A DNA stretch of 64,000 nucleotides from Doryteuthis pealeii (GCA_023376005.1 CM042150.1:76720912-76784911), one strand, 5' to 3'. Positions 11,715 through 24,324 are shown, numbered from the stretch's first letter. Made by a program: numbers and translations. Notes: generated by a model from the sequence alone, not told the origin.

Positions 11715-11945
11715 CATAGAGATATCCTTAGCATAACGGGTATCACTGAAGGAAATAGAATTGCCAACTTGAGTTCAAATGATGGACATGGCTGTTTTTT
11801 TTTTTTTTACTTCAACCTAATCTCTTGGGAAAGGCAAGAATCTATTTGTTCTCTCCCCAGCTATGGGTAGAACAGACTGGGTACTTTAATCTCAGTAAGG
11901 CAAGCAGTCTAGAAGAAATAAAACTCCTAATTCAAACCAGCTGTA
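11715..11945 (+). repeat. Family A SINE-like repeat
   Basis: Contains 'tagcataacgggtatcactg', 'gagttcaaatgatgg', 'tcttgggaaaggcaagaatctattt', 'ctccccagctatgggtagaacagactgg' and 'ctaattcaaaccagctg'. It follows directly after a TA/TG microsatellite. Confidence 0.75.
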
Positions 11946-12997
11946 CTGCAAGGGACAATGGCCAATAGGGACAGGTGTCAAGAGAGAGTCATAGGAATCT
12001 GTGCTATCAGCATGACATAATGAGGATGATGATTTATGGACAACACTGTATATATTTACATATATACATTAATAAAAAATATCTATGAACAGACTTTCCT
12101 CAGTCTTTTTATTCATGGTAATTCCATTGAGAATCACTTATCTATTTTTTTTTCTTTTTATATTTCATCTACTTTTTTTCTTTTTATATTTTATCTATTT
12201 CTATATTAAAGCATTCAATTGATTTTTTTTAAATATCTGGTGGACAACAGAAAGAGTTGATAGGGTAAAGATTTGTCCCCTGTGCCAACAACAAACAGAG
12301 AAACTTGAACTATTTTGCATTCAACCTATGTAGTTTCCATTGAGTTAAATCAATTACTCTTAGAATTAATTTAATTAGTGAATCTCTCACAATTTGATCT
12401 TTTTTTTTACTTGCTCAGATTTGCTACAGACCCAACTTACAATTAACAGTTTTTAACAAGAAATATAAACAAAATTAAGTGAAAAAAAAGAAAAAAAAGA
12501 AAGAAAAGCAAATTGCAATGCAGGAACAATTAGAGGGAGGCTGTCATTTAAAGGACAGAGTTCAGAAATTAACAGATACATTAATTATTTTTAAAGTTTT
12601 ATTTGAGTCAAAGTTTTCTATCTTTAAAAACTAATTGGATTATATATAAAATATAAGCAAACAAACAAATAAAAAGAATTATATATTAGTCAATGTGTGA
12701 TATATATTACTTAGGCAAAACAGTCTAAATACAGATTAATAACAAATGTCATTATGGTAACATGATGGATGTTTTAGAAATTCCAATTTATTGTTTCACA
12801 GTTAAAAGTAAGGTAGACACCACATTTTGATCTCTCCCTCTTATTCTCTGACTTCCTTCCTCATATTCTTCCATCCTTCCAATAAATTTCTTTCTCTCAA
12901 CTGGTAGTTTTTCTTCCTGACCATGATCTTCCTTCCTTCCTCCTAACAACTTTCATTTCATACTTAAATAAAACAACATATATGACAGGAACTCTGA

Positions 12998-13028
<31 letters not shown>

Positions 13029-13029
13029 A

Positions 13030-13100
<71 letters not shown>
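12998..13100. repeat. (TATC)n(TA)n microsatellite
   Basis: About seven TATC units followed by two TA runs separated by a short TTCAT break. Confidence 0.97.
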
Positions 13101-13104
<4 letters not shown>

Positions 13105-13180
13105 AGAAAAGTTTGTAATGAAATCTGATAGAATGAGCAAGAAAAATCAGATTAGCCTGTTTTGCTAGAGGTCTAGTGTT

Positions 13181-13182
<2 letters not shown>

Positions 13183-13250
<68 letters not shown>
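13183..13250. repeat. (TA)n microsatellite
   Basis: About 66 bp of nearly pure TA. Confidence 0.97.
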
Positions 13251-13253
<3 letters not shown>

Positions 13254-13373
13254 ACTAGAAAATTTAAAGCAATACATTATTGCCTGGCAGTCTTTTTTGT
13301 AACAATGTTAAAGATTTCTGTGAATACTTGAAACTGAAATTTGCAATAATTATGTTTGTATTTCAATATTGAA

Positions 13374-13381
13374 ATATATAT

Positions 13382-13479
<98 letters not shown>

Positions 13480-13550
13480 CACATATATGTATATATATGT
13501 ATATATACACACATATATATGTATAGATATACACACACATATGTATATAT

Positions 13551-13611
<61 letters not shown>

Positions 13612-13622
13612 TGCATATATAC
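13374..13622. repeat. Compound TA/TG/TACA microsatellite, ~250 bp
   Basis: TA, then TG, then mixed TACACA/TATG blocks, then TA again. Five overlapping Tyr-Ile/Cys-Val/Thr-His open frames on both strands arise from it and are not genes. Confidence 0.97.
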
Positions 13623-14189
13623 AATTTGTAATTAATGAGTTTAAGCAAATATATTACCTTTACCAAGAAACCTGACCTAAAATCTACTTTATATTAACTT
13701 GTATTGTTTCAGAAAAAATACTGACATTCTTTAAAACTTTATTTATTTGATTAAATACAGATTTTGTTTGAAAGGAATTTGTGTATTTAGCAAAATAAAT
13801 TGATGAGTATGGACTATGTGCTTATTTCTACAATTTACAAGCAAGTCTATAAGAAATAATTCAATAAAGTAGTTTACACTTTACAACTGCACATTACATT
13901 ATTTTATCTTTTAGATTTGATAATTCTTTTCTTTTTTAAATTTAACTTAATAAAATTTTACACATTGAACGGCAGGTTTTTAATGAAACTAAAAGACATT
14001 TAGGACACAGGAGCTTTTGAAAACATGTAATTAAATAATTTCAAAAACAGAAACAAAACTTTCTTTCTTTGATAAGTAAGTCTATAAGACATATTTAAAT
14101 ACTTTATACAAATTTATATGTTCATAAATAGATAATAAATTTATCTATCTATCTATCTATCTAACTATATGTATATATGTTTGAGGGGG

Positions 14190-14300
14190 TTAAGTCCATA
14201 TGGCATAGTGGTGAACGCATAGATTGTGGCATCATAGTAAGCAAGTTCAAACTCCAGTTACACTATTACTTAATTTTTAAACTATTACTTATGTATATAT
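14190..14300 (+). repeat. Family A-related SINE head
   Basis: Has 'tccatatggcatagtggtgaacgc', then 'agcaagttcaaactccagtta' and 'ctattactt'. It is interrupted at about 14300 by a family C repeat. Confidence 0.55.
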
Positions 14301-14304
14301 CATC

Positions 14305-14334
14305 AGATCATGCTGGCAACATGGATATGCATGA

Positions 14335-14404
<70 letters not shown>

Positions 14405-14745
14405 TATCTCTATCTTATTTCATCCGAGAGATTCCTTATGCAGCATCCAGAATCGACACTGGACCGATTGATGTAGGTTTTAACTAGTTGGCCAACACTG
14501 GTGCATATCCATGTGAAGGTGTCTACAGGAGAACATCACTTATGAGTTCGTCCTTGCTTCTCTAGCAGTTTCCAGCAAATGTTGTTCATCTTACTATATT
14601 GGTTTGTATCATGAGAGGAAAGTGGCCATACAGCTGGATTCTTTTGGGGTGCTGCTCCCATGATTTTTCAAAACAGCACGTAGTATTCTTGTGTAGCTCC
14701 CATCTAGCTTTTTCCTTAAGCACTTTCTTAGAGTTCAAGTGATCC
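14305..14745 (+). repeat. Family C dispersed repeat (~400 bp), copy with internal TC microsatellite
   Basis: Starts 'catcagatcatgctggcaac', runs through an expanded TC tract, then 'gatgtaggttttaactagttgg', 'cttatgagttcgtccttgcttc' and 'agaggaaagtggccatacagc', and ends 'tgtgtagctcccatctagctttttcc'. Matches are at 17600-17860, 20672-21045 and 62258-62675. No coding or tRNA-like signal seen. Confidence 0.78.
14335..14400. repeat. (TC)n microsatellite inside family C repeat
   Basis: Expanded from the 'gactctctct' seen unexpanded in the 17600 and 20672 copies. Confidence 0.97.
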
Positions 14746-14747
14746 AG

Positions 14748-14748
<1 letters not shown>

Positions 14749-14826
<78 letters not shown>
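14749..14826. repeat. (CA)n(TA)n microsatellite
   Basis: CA run of about 40 bp then TA, immediately after a family C repeat. Confidence 0.97.
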
Positions 14827-14831
<5 letters not shown>

Positions 14832-15529
14832 AGTGGTTTCAGAAAGGATGCAATTGTCTTTGTGATAAATTTTATTTAAACTATTTTAACTTCTTTATTG
14901 TTCCCAAAAGGTATATTTGTAGACAACCCAATCTGCAAAAATAGCTTTCTAAAAAAAAAATAAACTTTTTATTAACAAAATTATTAGGGTTGTATTTATT
15001 TATAGGCAAGACTTTAGCCACACAATTGGCCTTGAAGGAATTTTTACCATGAAACAAGCGACATTTTTTGAAGTAAGGAAAATGAAAAGTCTAGAGATTA
15101 CTTTGGTAAGCTTAATTCAAAATCAGAAATGTTGGCTTTTGTCTGTGTCTGCAACTGAATTTTAAAGTAATGATAAGAGAAGAGAGAGAGTCAAAAAGGA
15201 GAGTGAAGAGGCAGTGAGTTGGGGGTCAGGCTGAGATTAGGAATGAAGAATATATAAATTAAAAGTAAAAAATCAGCATCTAAAGCTAGAAATACACAAG
15301 AAGGAAATAGTCAAAAGGAAGCATTTTTGGATAATTCTGGGGAATTGATCACTTGTTAGATTGAAAGTTACATCTGCCAAGCAAAGGTAAAGAAAAAAGC
15401 AAATAGCAAAACAAAAGTTGAAAATTCAATCAGTTCTATCTACAGGAATAGTTTTGAGTGATTGATTTCTAGTGGGAGACGTCATTCAAAGTGACGAGGT
15501 TTTATCCAAACATGGAGGAGGCTATGTGG

Positions 15530-15939
15530 TGTGGAGGGAGGGGGGAAGAGGAAAGGAAAAGAAATCAGGAAATAGAAGCAGGAAGAAGAAAGAAGGCTGG
15601 TCGGAAGAGAAGAAGGTAGAAGAGGAAAAGATAAAAGACAAAGAATTGAGGCTGAATGTAGAAGAAGAAGAAGAAGAAGAAGAACTTGATGCAGGTGAAA
15701 AAGAGAGAGAAGAAATAGGAAAGGGAGTAAGATGAAGAAGGAGGAGGAAAAAATTAAAGAATAGAAATGATGGAAATAAAGTAGAATTTTCTTTTTAAAT
15801 TTTTGATTGGAAGGAAGAGCAAGAGTTAGGTGAGGAAATTAAGAAAAAAAAGAGGCTTAAAAAGAGGTAAGAAAAGTTAGATATGACAAACGAGAAGAAA
15901 TAAATAAGAAAGAAAAAAAAGCAGATAATAGAGAAAGGG

Positions 15940-15972
<33 letters not shown>

Positions 15973-15973
15973 A
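15530..15973. repeat. Purine-rich tract with (GAA)n and (ATC)n
   Basis: Long A/G-rich stretch with a GAA run at 15661-15682 and an ATC run at 15941-15973. A plus-strand Lys/Glu-rich open frame (15472-15735) reflects base composition only. Confidence 0.85.
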
Positions 15974-16427
15974 GTTCATTGGTATCAATGATGTCCTCAT
16001 TTCTTAGTCTTGGTATAGAGAAAGTGGGGAAATTTGTATGAAAGAAAGATTAAAATTCCAGAGGGGTGCTGACTAAGTGCTATCTTAACTTGCACAGTTC
16101 AACTTCAGTGTCACAGAAAGTCTAAGACACCCAGCCAATGCATGAGTTATATCCTCTTGTTAGACACTAGTCAAGGTCTTTCTTTGCTTAAATGAATCAC
16201 AGTCTGTTTTTTAATTTTCATTAGACCCTGGTGTGAAATTCAAATTTGCCCTTCTAGATTATTTATTCACAGAGGCTAGAGAATCCAGTCTTTTAATAAA
16301 CACAGAAAGGAAACATGGGCAAATAGTTGTGAGTGGAAAATAAAGAGAAGAAAACTAACAAATGAGAGAGAGGGAGGAGAGAGAAATAAAAAGAGAAAAA
16401 GAGAATGAGAAAGACTTGAAAACAGGT

Positions 16428-16500
16428 TTTTTGTTTAATGGTATATCAACCTTCATGGGTTATTTAATACTAAAATCATTCTTGTAGAAGAGTATGTCAT
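16428..16500 (+). repeat. Family E head fragment
   Basis: Has 'tgtttaatggtatatcaacc' and 'catgggttatttaatac', matching 47920-47990. Confidence 0.5.
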
Positions 16501-16511
16501 GATGGTTGATA

Positions 16512-16668
16512 AGATCGATTTAACCCATAGGGGGATACGGGGGTTCATACCTTTCCCAAGGGTATTAGTCTGAAAGGGTATATAATAACCTGGCTGGAGT
16601 TTGAACTCGTTTTTTTACATGTCACAGTCCATCACATTAACCACTATGCCATGGGGATTTCCCTCTTG
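16512..16668 (-). repeat. Family A-related SINE-like repeat
   Basis: On the minus strand: 'ccccatggcatagtggttaatg', then 'gagttcaaactcc' (B-box-like), then 'cccttgggaaaggtatgaacc'. The head resembles those of 14190-14300 and 18640-18790, a subfamily with 'catagtggt' in the A-box region. Confidence 0.65.
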
Positions 16669-16784
16669 AAAACAGAAACTGAAAGTAAAAGAGAAAGTAA
16701 AAGAATGAAGACAATGATAGATATTAAAATTGAATAATAAAGAAACAAATCAGGGATTGAAAGTCAACATTGTATATCAATAGA

Positions 16785-17090
16785 TGGACAGTGAACTGAC
16801 AGGAGATGCTGGGAACTGTCAAGAAGTGCAAGGAAGATACATGAGATGAAAGAAGTTGACTGAAGAAACTTGTATGTAGCAGGAGATGAAAGTATGTAAC
16901 AGGAAGTACAAGGAAGTGACAGGAGATTCAAAGAAAAAACTAGATGATGTTGAAAATGGCAATAAATGTAAGGAAATGGCAGGAAATGGAAGGAAACAGC
17001 AAGAAGTGCTAGGAACTGACAAGTGATACAAGGAAATGTCAAAAGTGAAATGTTAAAATGTGGCAGGACATGCAAAAGTAGGAATAACAT
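16785..17090 (+). repeat. Degenerate minisatellite, ~20-bp unit
   Basis: Repeats of the type 'gacaggagatgcaaggaa' / 'ggcaggaaatggaaggaa', with variation in every unit, purine-rich on the plus strand. A 108-codon minus-strand open frame over it (FPCITCQFLALL-like repeats) is a by-product of the lack of TA in the unit. Confidence 0.7.
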
Positions 17091-17316
17091 CTATCAGCAC
17101 AAAAAAAGGAATCAGCAAACCAAGTTTGATTTGAAGCTATTTCTATACATTACTTTAATGTTCTGACTAAAGGCATGAGTCTATTTTTCCTTTATCTATT
17201 TTATTGCCAGATATAGTAGCAAAGATTTCTTGTCACTAGTATGTCATGATGGTTGATAAAAGGAAAGGTGAGCATTTGGGCAAACCTCCCTCTTAATTCT
17301 ACTTTCTGTTTCTAGG

Positions 17317-17317
<1 letters not shown>

Positions 17318-17390
<73 letters not shown>

Positions 17391-17394
17391 TCCC
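17318..17394. repeat. (TC)n microsatellite
   Basis: About 75 bp of TC with one break near the 3' end. Confidence 0.97.
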
Positions 17395-17599
17395 ATGTGT
17401 CTTTTCTCTGTTTACTAACAGACTGGACTCTTTAGCTTTAGTAGGTAATCAGTCTAAAAGAAGGGTGACTTTAAATTCAAAACCAGGATTTAATGACACT
17501 AAAAAAACAAACTATAGCTCATCTATACAAGACAGATTTTAATTAGTATCTGACAAGATGTTATAACTTGTGCAGTTGCTGGTTGTCCAGACTTTCCAT

Positions 17600-17860
17600 G
17601 ACATCATAATCATCAGATCACACTGACAGAACAGATTCCCATGACTCTCTCTTGACACCCATCCTTATTAGTCATCACTCCTGTCATGTCTTCCACATGG
17701 CATCGGGAATCTGCACATAGCTGGTTGATGTAGGTTTTTGTTGTTCATCCTACACTGGTGTGTCCATGTGTAGGTGTCCACAGGTGTAGGTCATTTATGA
17801 GTTTGTGCTTGCTTCTCTAACAGTGTCATTTGATCCAGGCAGAAGCACTCAAAATCTTTC
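17600..17860 (+). repeat. Family C dispersed repeat, 5' part
   Basis: Has 'catcagatcacactgacag', 'catgactctctcttgacacc', 'gttgatgtaggtttttgttg', 'tccatgtgtaggtgtccacagg' and 'tgagtttgtgcttgcttctc'. The 3' third is absent. Confidence 0.75.
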
Positions 17861-18639
17861 CGAACTATTGTTAAAAGCTGTTTGAACTATTGTCACTCTT
17901 GACAGGGTACATCAGAAAAATATCTAAATAAAGTAACATAGGAAGTATTAGGAATGGAAAGTTAAGTTTACCCACATTCTTTTAAAATGGATTGTTGGTC
18001 TTCTTTTTCTATTGATTTTTCAAGGTTTACCATTCAACAAATAAGAATTAGTTTTAAGCCTTTTCTTTTTTTTTTCAGAAGTGACTTCTGATGGTTTGTA
18101 AATAATGTAATTATTGCTGCTATTGTTCTTTATTTTTAACATCACCATCACTATGACAACTATTTTTGCTAAGAAAATTTAATTATACTATATTTAATAA
18201 AAATAAGAAAATAGATTTATTATTCACAGTTTTTTTTTTTTGTTTTTTTTTTTGCTTTTGCCTCAACAGCCTGGGCAAAATTCCAATGGCTTCTGTACAC
18301 TTTAGAAATAAAGCTTTGAAATAACAAACAAAAAAAAATAGTGTTCAAATATACTTTACTTTCTTTGTAAGAATTCAATTTCAAAGAAAACCTGCTGTTG
18401 TTCTGAGCAATAAAATGATTGAAATAAAATCCTTTGTCAGATGTTAGGGGTTTTCAACAACTGGGTGAATGTCGAAATTAAGTTACAATGGAAACAAAGC
18501 TTGCTCTCATGTTAAAAATGTTACATGCTCCATTTTCTAGAGAATACAATACGTACAAGGTCTTTTAAAAAGAATACAACCATAATTTTGACAACTTGTA
18601 TTTAAACTATTTTAACATCTTTGTAGACCTCAAAACAGC

Positions 18640-18790
18640 ATAGTCCCCATAGAGTAATGGCTATTGTTCTGAAATGTGACACTGTATTAAGCAAGTTCAA
18701 ACTGCAGTTAAACTATTATGTTCACTTTTGGACCAATAACCATGGGAAAGATATAATGCTCCCAAGCTATGGTTTGAATAGTACTATAGT
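18640..18790 (+). repeat. Family A-related SINE-like repeat
   Basis: Has 'tccccatagagtaatggctattg', 'agcaagttcaaactgcagtta', 'ccatgggaaagatataatg' and 'ctcccaagctatggtttgaat'. The block order matches 16512-16668. Confidence 0.55.
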
Positions 18791-19489
18791 AGTGGTATTA
18801 TTAAACTCAAGGATTGCTTTTGGGAACCTTGAAGGTTAATGAGTTATTAAACAAAGAAACCAAATGAAACTATTTAAACAACAGAAATAGATGATCCAAT
18901 CTGCAAAGATAGTATTTTAAGAGATTCTTTGGATCAGCAAGTTAAATTTTATTTTCTCATCATTGAGAACAACAAAATGACCAACGTGAATTCTTTAGAA
19001 CCTGTTTACTCATAGACTTATGCAATTTATCAATCAAACACAAATGTAAATAATGAAAATTCTTTATTGATTTTTTTTCTCTCAAACATTTTTAAAATTG
19101 ATTTGGAAATAAGATTCAACTTTGAAAAAAGATATAGCAGACACAGCATGAAAGAATGGATGCTAGATTGAGGCTAGTGCATGACACACTTATTTCAAAT
19201 GCTAAATACTATTGTTTCTAAGTCAAATGTTTCCAATTGATCAATATGGTGGAATAAAATTTATGTATGCAGAATTTCTACTCTGTTATCCCCAGGATTA
19301 AACACCTAATTCACCTGAAATAGATTAAAATGTTTTCGCTTTATTGTTTTTGTCAGGGGTGGGGGACACTGTTATATGTTTCTATATCATTTTTGATATA
19401 AAATGAGATCAATTGAAAATACAATATTAATCAAATGATTGAATGTCACCAATTGAGTATGTATTTACCAACAATTCTGCATTAGCAGA

Positions 19490-19690
19490 ATGTGAAACAA
19501 GGTTGATTTTTAAGTGGAATTTAACAAGTTTGAATTCAGAGATTTCTTTATTCTAGACCGGTTGGCATACCAAGGTTAAAGAGCCCAGTCTGCCCTACTA
19601 TTTATCATAGCTGGAGGGAGAGTATTCAGATACATAGCTTTCCCAAAGGTATTAGCTCTATATAAAATGCAAACAGATTCATCCAATTAA
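19490..19690 (-). repeat. Family A SINE-like repeat
   Basis: Plus-strand reading shows the inverted body: 'gaaacaaggttgatttttaag', 'gtttgaattcagag', 'tctagaccggttggcatacc', 'aagagcccagtctgccctac' and 'tcatagctggagggaga'. The tRNA-like head is absent. Confidence 0.72.
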
Positions 19691-20671
19691 GTATGCACTG
19701 AATTACATAGTATTGTCCATAAGTGCACCGCTATCACTTTTTTTTATTAAAAGTTAATTTTCTTCAAAACCAAGCATGTTGAGATTTTATTTCTAGTGTA
19801 ATAACCAAAACAGATGTTCTTAGATATTATTTATAACCAACTCTATAGAATTGAAACTCTCTAACAAAAAATATGAATATGTTGAAGTTCAAAAATCAGT
19901 ACTATGCAAAATTCTATATAGTAAGTACATTTTCAAACCTAAATTGATGTAAAACTAAATTTATCTTTCCATGTTATATTCATCATAGGTGAGTGGCGTA
20001 AGATGCACCAAAACATTTTCAAAGAACGCAAAATTAGCAGAAAGGTTTCTGTGACATTTGTGAAACTAAAGTTTGCCTTTCAAGATATCGTCAATGTTTG
20101 GTTTGGAATTGCTACATCCAAACAAGAGAATTGCTTTCAAATGTTTATCAGTCAATTTCATTCAATGGGTTGATTCTGTAGTCAAGTCCATGGGGATTTA
20201 GTAAGCTTAACATGATATTTTAATTTGAATGGTATCAGAACATCTCGCGTTCCGTACATTTTAACAAACAAATTCAAGTACCATCAACAGGCATGATAAA
20301 ATGTCTTCAAGGACTGTAGTTTAGTGACCCCTGGTCTAAGGTAAACAGGGAACACTTGAACAAGACCTGAGGATACAGCAGCTTGAATGTTCTATTTATA
20401 CATACCACAATAACGATGAGGACAACAGTCTGAAATAAGTAAGCTTAACATGATATATATACAGAGTCTTACTGAAGGAGTTTGTAAATGAATAATGCCA
20501 AATTATATCAAATAGTTTTTATGCATTCAGAATTTACACAATATATGACAGATTTATAGAAGAAAGTAGAAGAAACAAGTCTTATCATTATAGAAGATTG
20601 TGTCTCATGGTAATTATAATTAAACCCCATATGTTCTATAAATATAATCCTCCTTATTATCCTTATCATCA

Positions 20672-21045
20672 TTAAGGTGTGCTGACAGCTTAGATTCCTT
20701 TGACTCTCCCTTGCTATTGATCCCTACTGGCTCTCCCTCTTAGAAAGTTATACATTGATATATACTGATGAATGTAAGCTTTTTGCTGGTTGACACATAT
20801 TGGTGTATCCATATGTAGAAGTCCATAGGAAAACATTGCTTATGAGTTTGTCCTTACTTCTCCAGCAGTGCCCAGCATGTATTACACATCTTACATGGAT
20901 GGCTTGTAAGAAGGATGGCAAGTGGCCATACACTGCTGTTTTGCAGTACGTGCTTCTAGAATTTATTTAAAACAAAAGGCATCATCTTTGTGTAGTTCCC
21001 ATCTACCTTTTTCTCCAAGCATTTCATTAAAGTACTAGCACAGTC
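20672..21045 (+). repeat. Family C dispersed repeat
   Basis: Has 'gactctcccttgctattgatcc', 'tatccatatgtagaagtccatagg', 'tgagtttgtccttacttctcc', 'gtggccatacactgctg' and 'gtgtagttcccatctacc'. Block order is identical to 14305-14745. Confidence 0.78.
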
Positions 21046-21842
21046 ACAGATCTGAAAAATTCCCATTTTATTTATCAAAAAGATCTGATTTTCATATGGT
21101 TGAATACCAGTTCATGCTTTACCTACATGTATATTAACATCACTTTTAGTAGATGAGATATTGCTACCTTGGTATGGATTTTTTTATCTGAGTTCATATC
21201 GCACCTGGCTATGCAGCAGGGATTCAGCTTCAGCAGGTATATTTGAAAGAAGCACTAGATCATCAGCAGAGACTGCATCAGTAATAGCTTCTGTAGGATA
21301 TCATCTGTTTCTTGTCTTTTTTATTGTGAAAACATTTTCTTTCATTAGTTCTGTTGACATTCGTTGTATGTAATCTAAGAAATAATAAGATAGATAAGTT
21401 TGGAATCATACTTAGAGCAATGAAAATAAACACTTAAATATATGTATCTATATTATTTTGACATAGAGCTTCAGAAATGAATGTCTAATTAAGATTGTAC
21501 ATGTCTGTATGAAATTTATGGTAGGGTTGAATGAATTAAGGGTCCAATAAATCCATTTTTACCCAAAGATCCGGATAACTGTCAGTGTGCCCCTGCTTTG
21601 TACACATCTCTTCCTTTTTTGACTATTCCATAAATGATATGAATAATCTTGAATTCATTTTAAAATGTATTTGATTTTTTAACCAGATATCAACTGCAGA
21701 TATTTTCTTTTGAGTTAGTGTTGTTCTTTGACAAGTTGTTTTATGTAACGATAACAGATTTGTAAAGAGAAATCAATGAAAAGCAATTTCCATTTCCATT
21801 TGCTTCAGGTCTTCTCAGGAAAAAAAATAAAAATAAACATAT
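21046..21842. other. No gene recognised
   Basis: Follows a family C repeat. A 70-codon frame (21161-21373, +) has no recognisable domain. The rest is AT-rich. Confidence 0.5.
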
Positions 21843-22055
21843 TTAATTGCTTTTCAATGCAGTAACAACAAACAGAATTATTATTCCTATGAGGCTTATG
21901 TCTTCAACTATTTTTCTAGTTTGCATCTTCTCTAAGATAAATACAAAACCAAAGATTGCCAAAATGGTTAATATCAACCCCTGTAGATGGACTGGATTAT
22001 CCAAAGGGTTCATAAATGAGGTAGGGATTGAAAGTTGAATTCTAAGGGCCAAAAG
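21843..22055 (-). CDS. Candidate terminal exon encoding a small two-helix membrane protein
   Basis: On the minus strand a good acceptor (CATTTCTTAATGTCAG) is followed by 71 codons ending in TAA. The open frame reads LLALRIQLSIPTSF, then MNPLDNPVHLQ, then two hydrophobic stretches (GLILTILAIFGFVFIL and ISLIGIIILFVVTAL) separated by the charged segment EKMQTRKIVED, and it ends KSN. That is a plausible helical hairpin. The two-helix layout and an NP motif before helix 1 vaguely recall TMEM258-type subunits of oligosaccharyltransferase, but the identity is too weak to claim. Against it: codon use is as AT-rich as the background, no upstream exon was found, and no AATAAA follows closely. It could be chance or a pseudogene. 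A related motif occurs at 44153-44285. Confidence 0.27.
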   Translation of the reverse strand, partial: LLALRIQLSIPTSFMNPLDNPVHLQGLILTILAIFGFVFILEKMQTRKIVEDISLIGIIILFVVTALKSN

Positions 22056-22284
22056 CTGACATTAAGAAATGAAAATAAGATTGATTACTCTAGTTATACT
22101 AAATGGCACTAGACTGATACTCCTCTTTGAATATTTCTCTATATTTCATGCAACAAATATATTCATTGTACTTTATTTTCTCAAACTCTTCTAATAAAAA
22201 CCAATATAGGAGAATGGAAAGCAGGTTTCAAAAATCCAGGCTTTGGAACGTCTAGAAAGGAAAGTCACTATATCCTGACTATAT

Positions 22285-22488
22285 ATGGGTCACTCAAGAC
22301 TAAGCAAACCTTTTTACTAAGACAGGAAAACAAGCCAAAATTCATATTGAGTCAAACATCAAATATTGTTAAACACATTCTATTAGAATGTCCTGATTTT
22401 GCTGATATTTACAACATGAGAGATATATCTAAAATTTCAGTGTAGATGACATTCTTGAAAGAAATAAAATCATACCAAAAATATAATA
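22285..22488 (+). pseudogene. Non-LTR retrotransposon ORF2 C-terminal fragment
   Basis: The frame reads MGHSRLSKPFLLRQENKPKF, then SQTSNIVKHILLECPDFADIYNM, then a TAG. After a frame change it reads VDDILERNKIIPKI and a TAA. The GHSRLxxxFLL and V(K/E)HILLECP blocks are typical of the RNase H/C-terminal end of jockey- and CR1-type LINE proteins. The cysteines usually found between the two blocks are lost. It is a short, dead 3' fragment. Confidence 0.72.
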
Positions 22489-23342
22489 ATAAACCTGAAC
22501 TCACCCTATAAACTTATTCCATTGTATTTAGTAACAAACAACTGCAGAAAACTTACTGTCAAAACAAAGGAAAGTCCTTAAAAAACACATAATTAAATCT
22601 GACCATCCCTCACTATTCCCTGCTTTTCATAAAATAACCCTAGATGGGTTAACATGCCATTAAAATCATTCAATCAATCTAATCCCACATATATTGATAA
22701 CATTGAGCCCATTTTTGTTGTTCTAAAATCACGTCCAATCTTTTGTATATTTCCCATTTTTACAACACGAAAACATTTTTTTTTGTTTTTGTTTTGTGTC
22801 CCTATATTTTAAGAGGGATATTTACAAGTAAAAGGGGATACAGAACAACTCTTGATTTAATATGCAGTTCTCCTCACTAATGAATAGAGAGAGAGCACAT
22901 CTACCAATTTATTTATTTTATACCTGGAGGTTAATGATAAGGTCAGACAGTTTATAAAGACGATAAGACGATAAAGCACAGACAGTTTTTAAAAATTACC
23001 ATTTTCTTTTCTTTTTTTTATTGGTCTGATGATAGCATTTAAAAAGCAACATAAAAATTTGAACAAAAACATCCAGCACTTAAGATGTCAACATCATACA
23101 TTGTTAATAAGTGAAGACAACGTATTCAGTCCCTCCTTATAAATTAAGTTCAAACAGTGTTTGCTTAATTAATTAGAACCCAATTTAGCACAAACTAGAC
23201 AACTCAGGAGTTAATTGGGTTCCAACTGTAACAGCAACCCATGATAATATTGATGCTTCTATTTAAAAAGGAGTAAAGGATTCTGATTAGTATTTCATAG
23301 TTATCTGTTATATTGAGAATTCAAATGATTAAAAAATTTTTT

Positions 23343-23730
23343 TTTTTCATTTGTTTAATGGTAATATAGACCCCTTATGAGCTATCTAATTCTGAAAAAT
23401 TGATAAATCTGTAAATGTTTGGTTCTAATAGTAACAATGATTTATGTTTTCAATCTTCATTGAATTATTTTTTTTAATTGCACTTTTTTATTTGTCTATG
23501 ATAATCATTTGTTTGCACACAGTTTTATGGTTTCAATGATATTTATGATTTTCAAACAGATATATCTGAGCCATAGGTGGGGCCCTATCAGGTACTGCAA
23601 CTCTGGATCATAGGGGACCTATGAGTAATGGCAATAAAGGGGTACTTCACATTTAACAGAGCTCCAGAAATCAAGCATAACCACTGAATAATGTTTAGTG
23701 TCATACCCAAAAATCTAAAAAAGATAAGAT
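23343..23730 (+). repeat. Family E-related repeat
   Basis: Has 'tttgtttaatggtaatatag', 'gcacttttttatttgtctatg', 'ggggtacttcacatttaac' and 'gtgtcatacccaaaaatc'. The same blocks in the same order occur at 47920-48310. Confidence 0.55.
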
Positions 23731-24324
23731 TCAAAATGAATACAGACCCCCACAAAATTATAATAGTTGCAAATTGAACAGGAAATTACTTTATTCTTTA
23801 AGAGTATCTATATATTAATACTGTTCTTACTAAATCGTTTGTCCATTATCATCCTGCAACACCCTCTTGTTAAAAATGAGACCGTCAAAATCATTGAAGA
23901 TCAAATGCAAAAATGTAAATTCAGATTATCTAGTGTTGCTTAATCACAGCTTTCTTATTTTTCACATTTTATTTTACCCAATTCTAATAATGAAATATTC
24001 CAAATGGTTTTGCATTGCTTAAATGCCCAACTTAAAATTAAAAGGAATTGAAAATAAAAGCTACATGTTTCTCTTATTGTAATATTGATATTGTGAATTA
24101 CAGAATATATTTTTGTAATTTTGATCTTATGTCATCCTGGCCTCCTGCTTTAATTTCCACTATGTTCTAGTGAGCCAGTGTCAGGCAAATTTCCGGCCCA
24201 ATTTAGATATTTTCTGGGTCGTGTTTTTGTCACTTTTTTGTCTGCAAATTAATGTAGATATTTTAAACGCCAACCCTCAAATTTTTATCAGCAATTTAAT
24301 ATAAATATTTTACAACCCTCGCTT

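Noticed and set aside
13277..13675. Five overlapping open frames of Tyr-Ile, Cys-Val and Thr-His repeats
   Set aside because: They are translations of the compound TA/TG microsatellite in several frames on both strands, without start context or unique sequence.
14177..14476. 99-codon frame with Ser-Leu repeat
   Set aside because: Runs through a SINE head, a TC microsatellite and a family C repeat.
15472..15735. Lys/Glu-rich 87-codon open frame
   Set aside because: Caused by a purine-rich tract and a GAA run. No unique domain, splice signals or matching exon.
16764..17090. 108-codon minus-strand hydrophobic frame with internal repeats
   Set aside because: Its repeats follow the ~20-bp minisatellite unit, with no other coding evidence.
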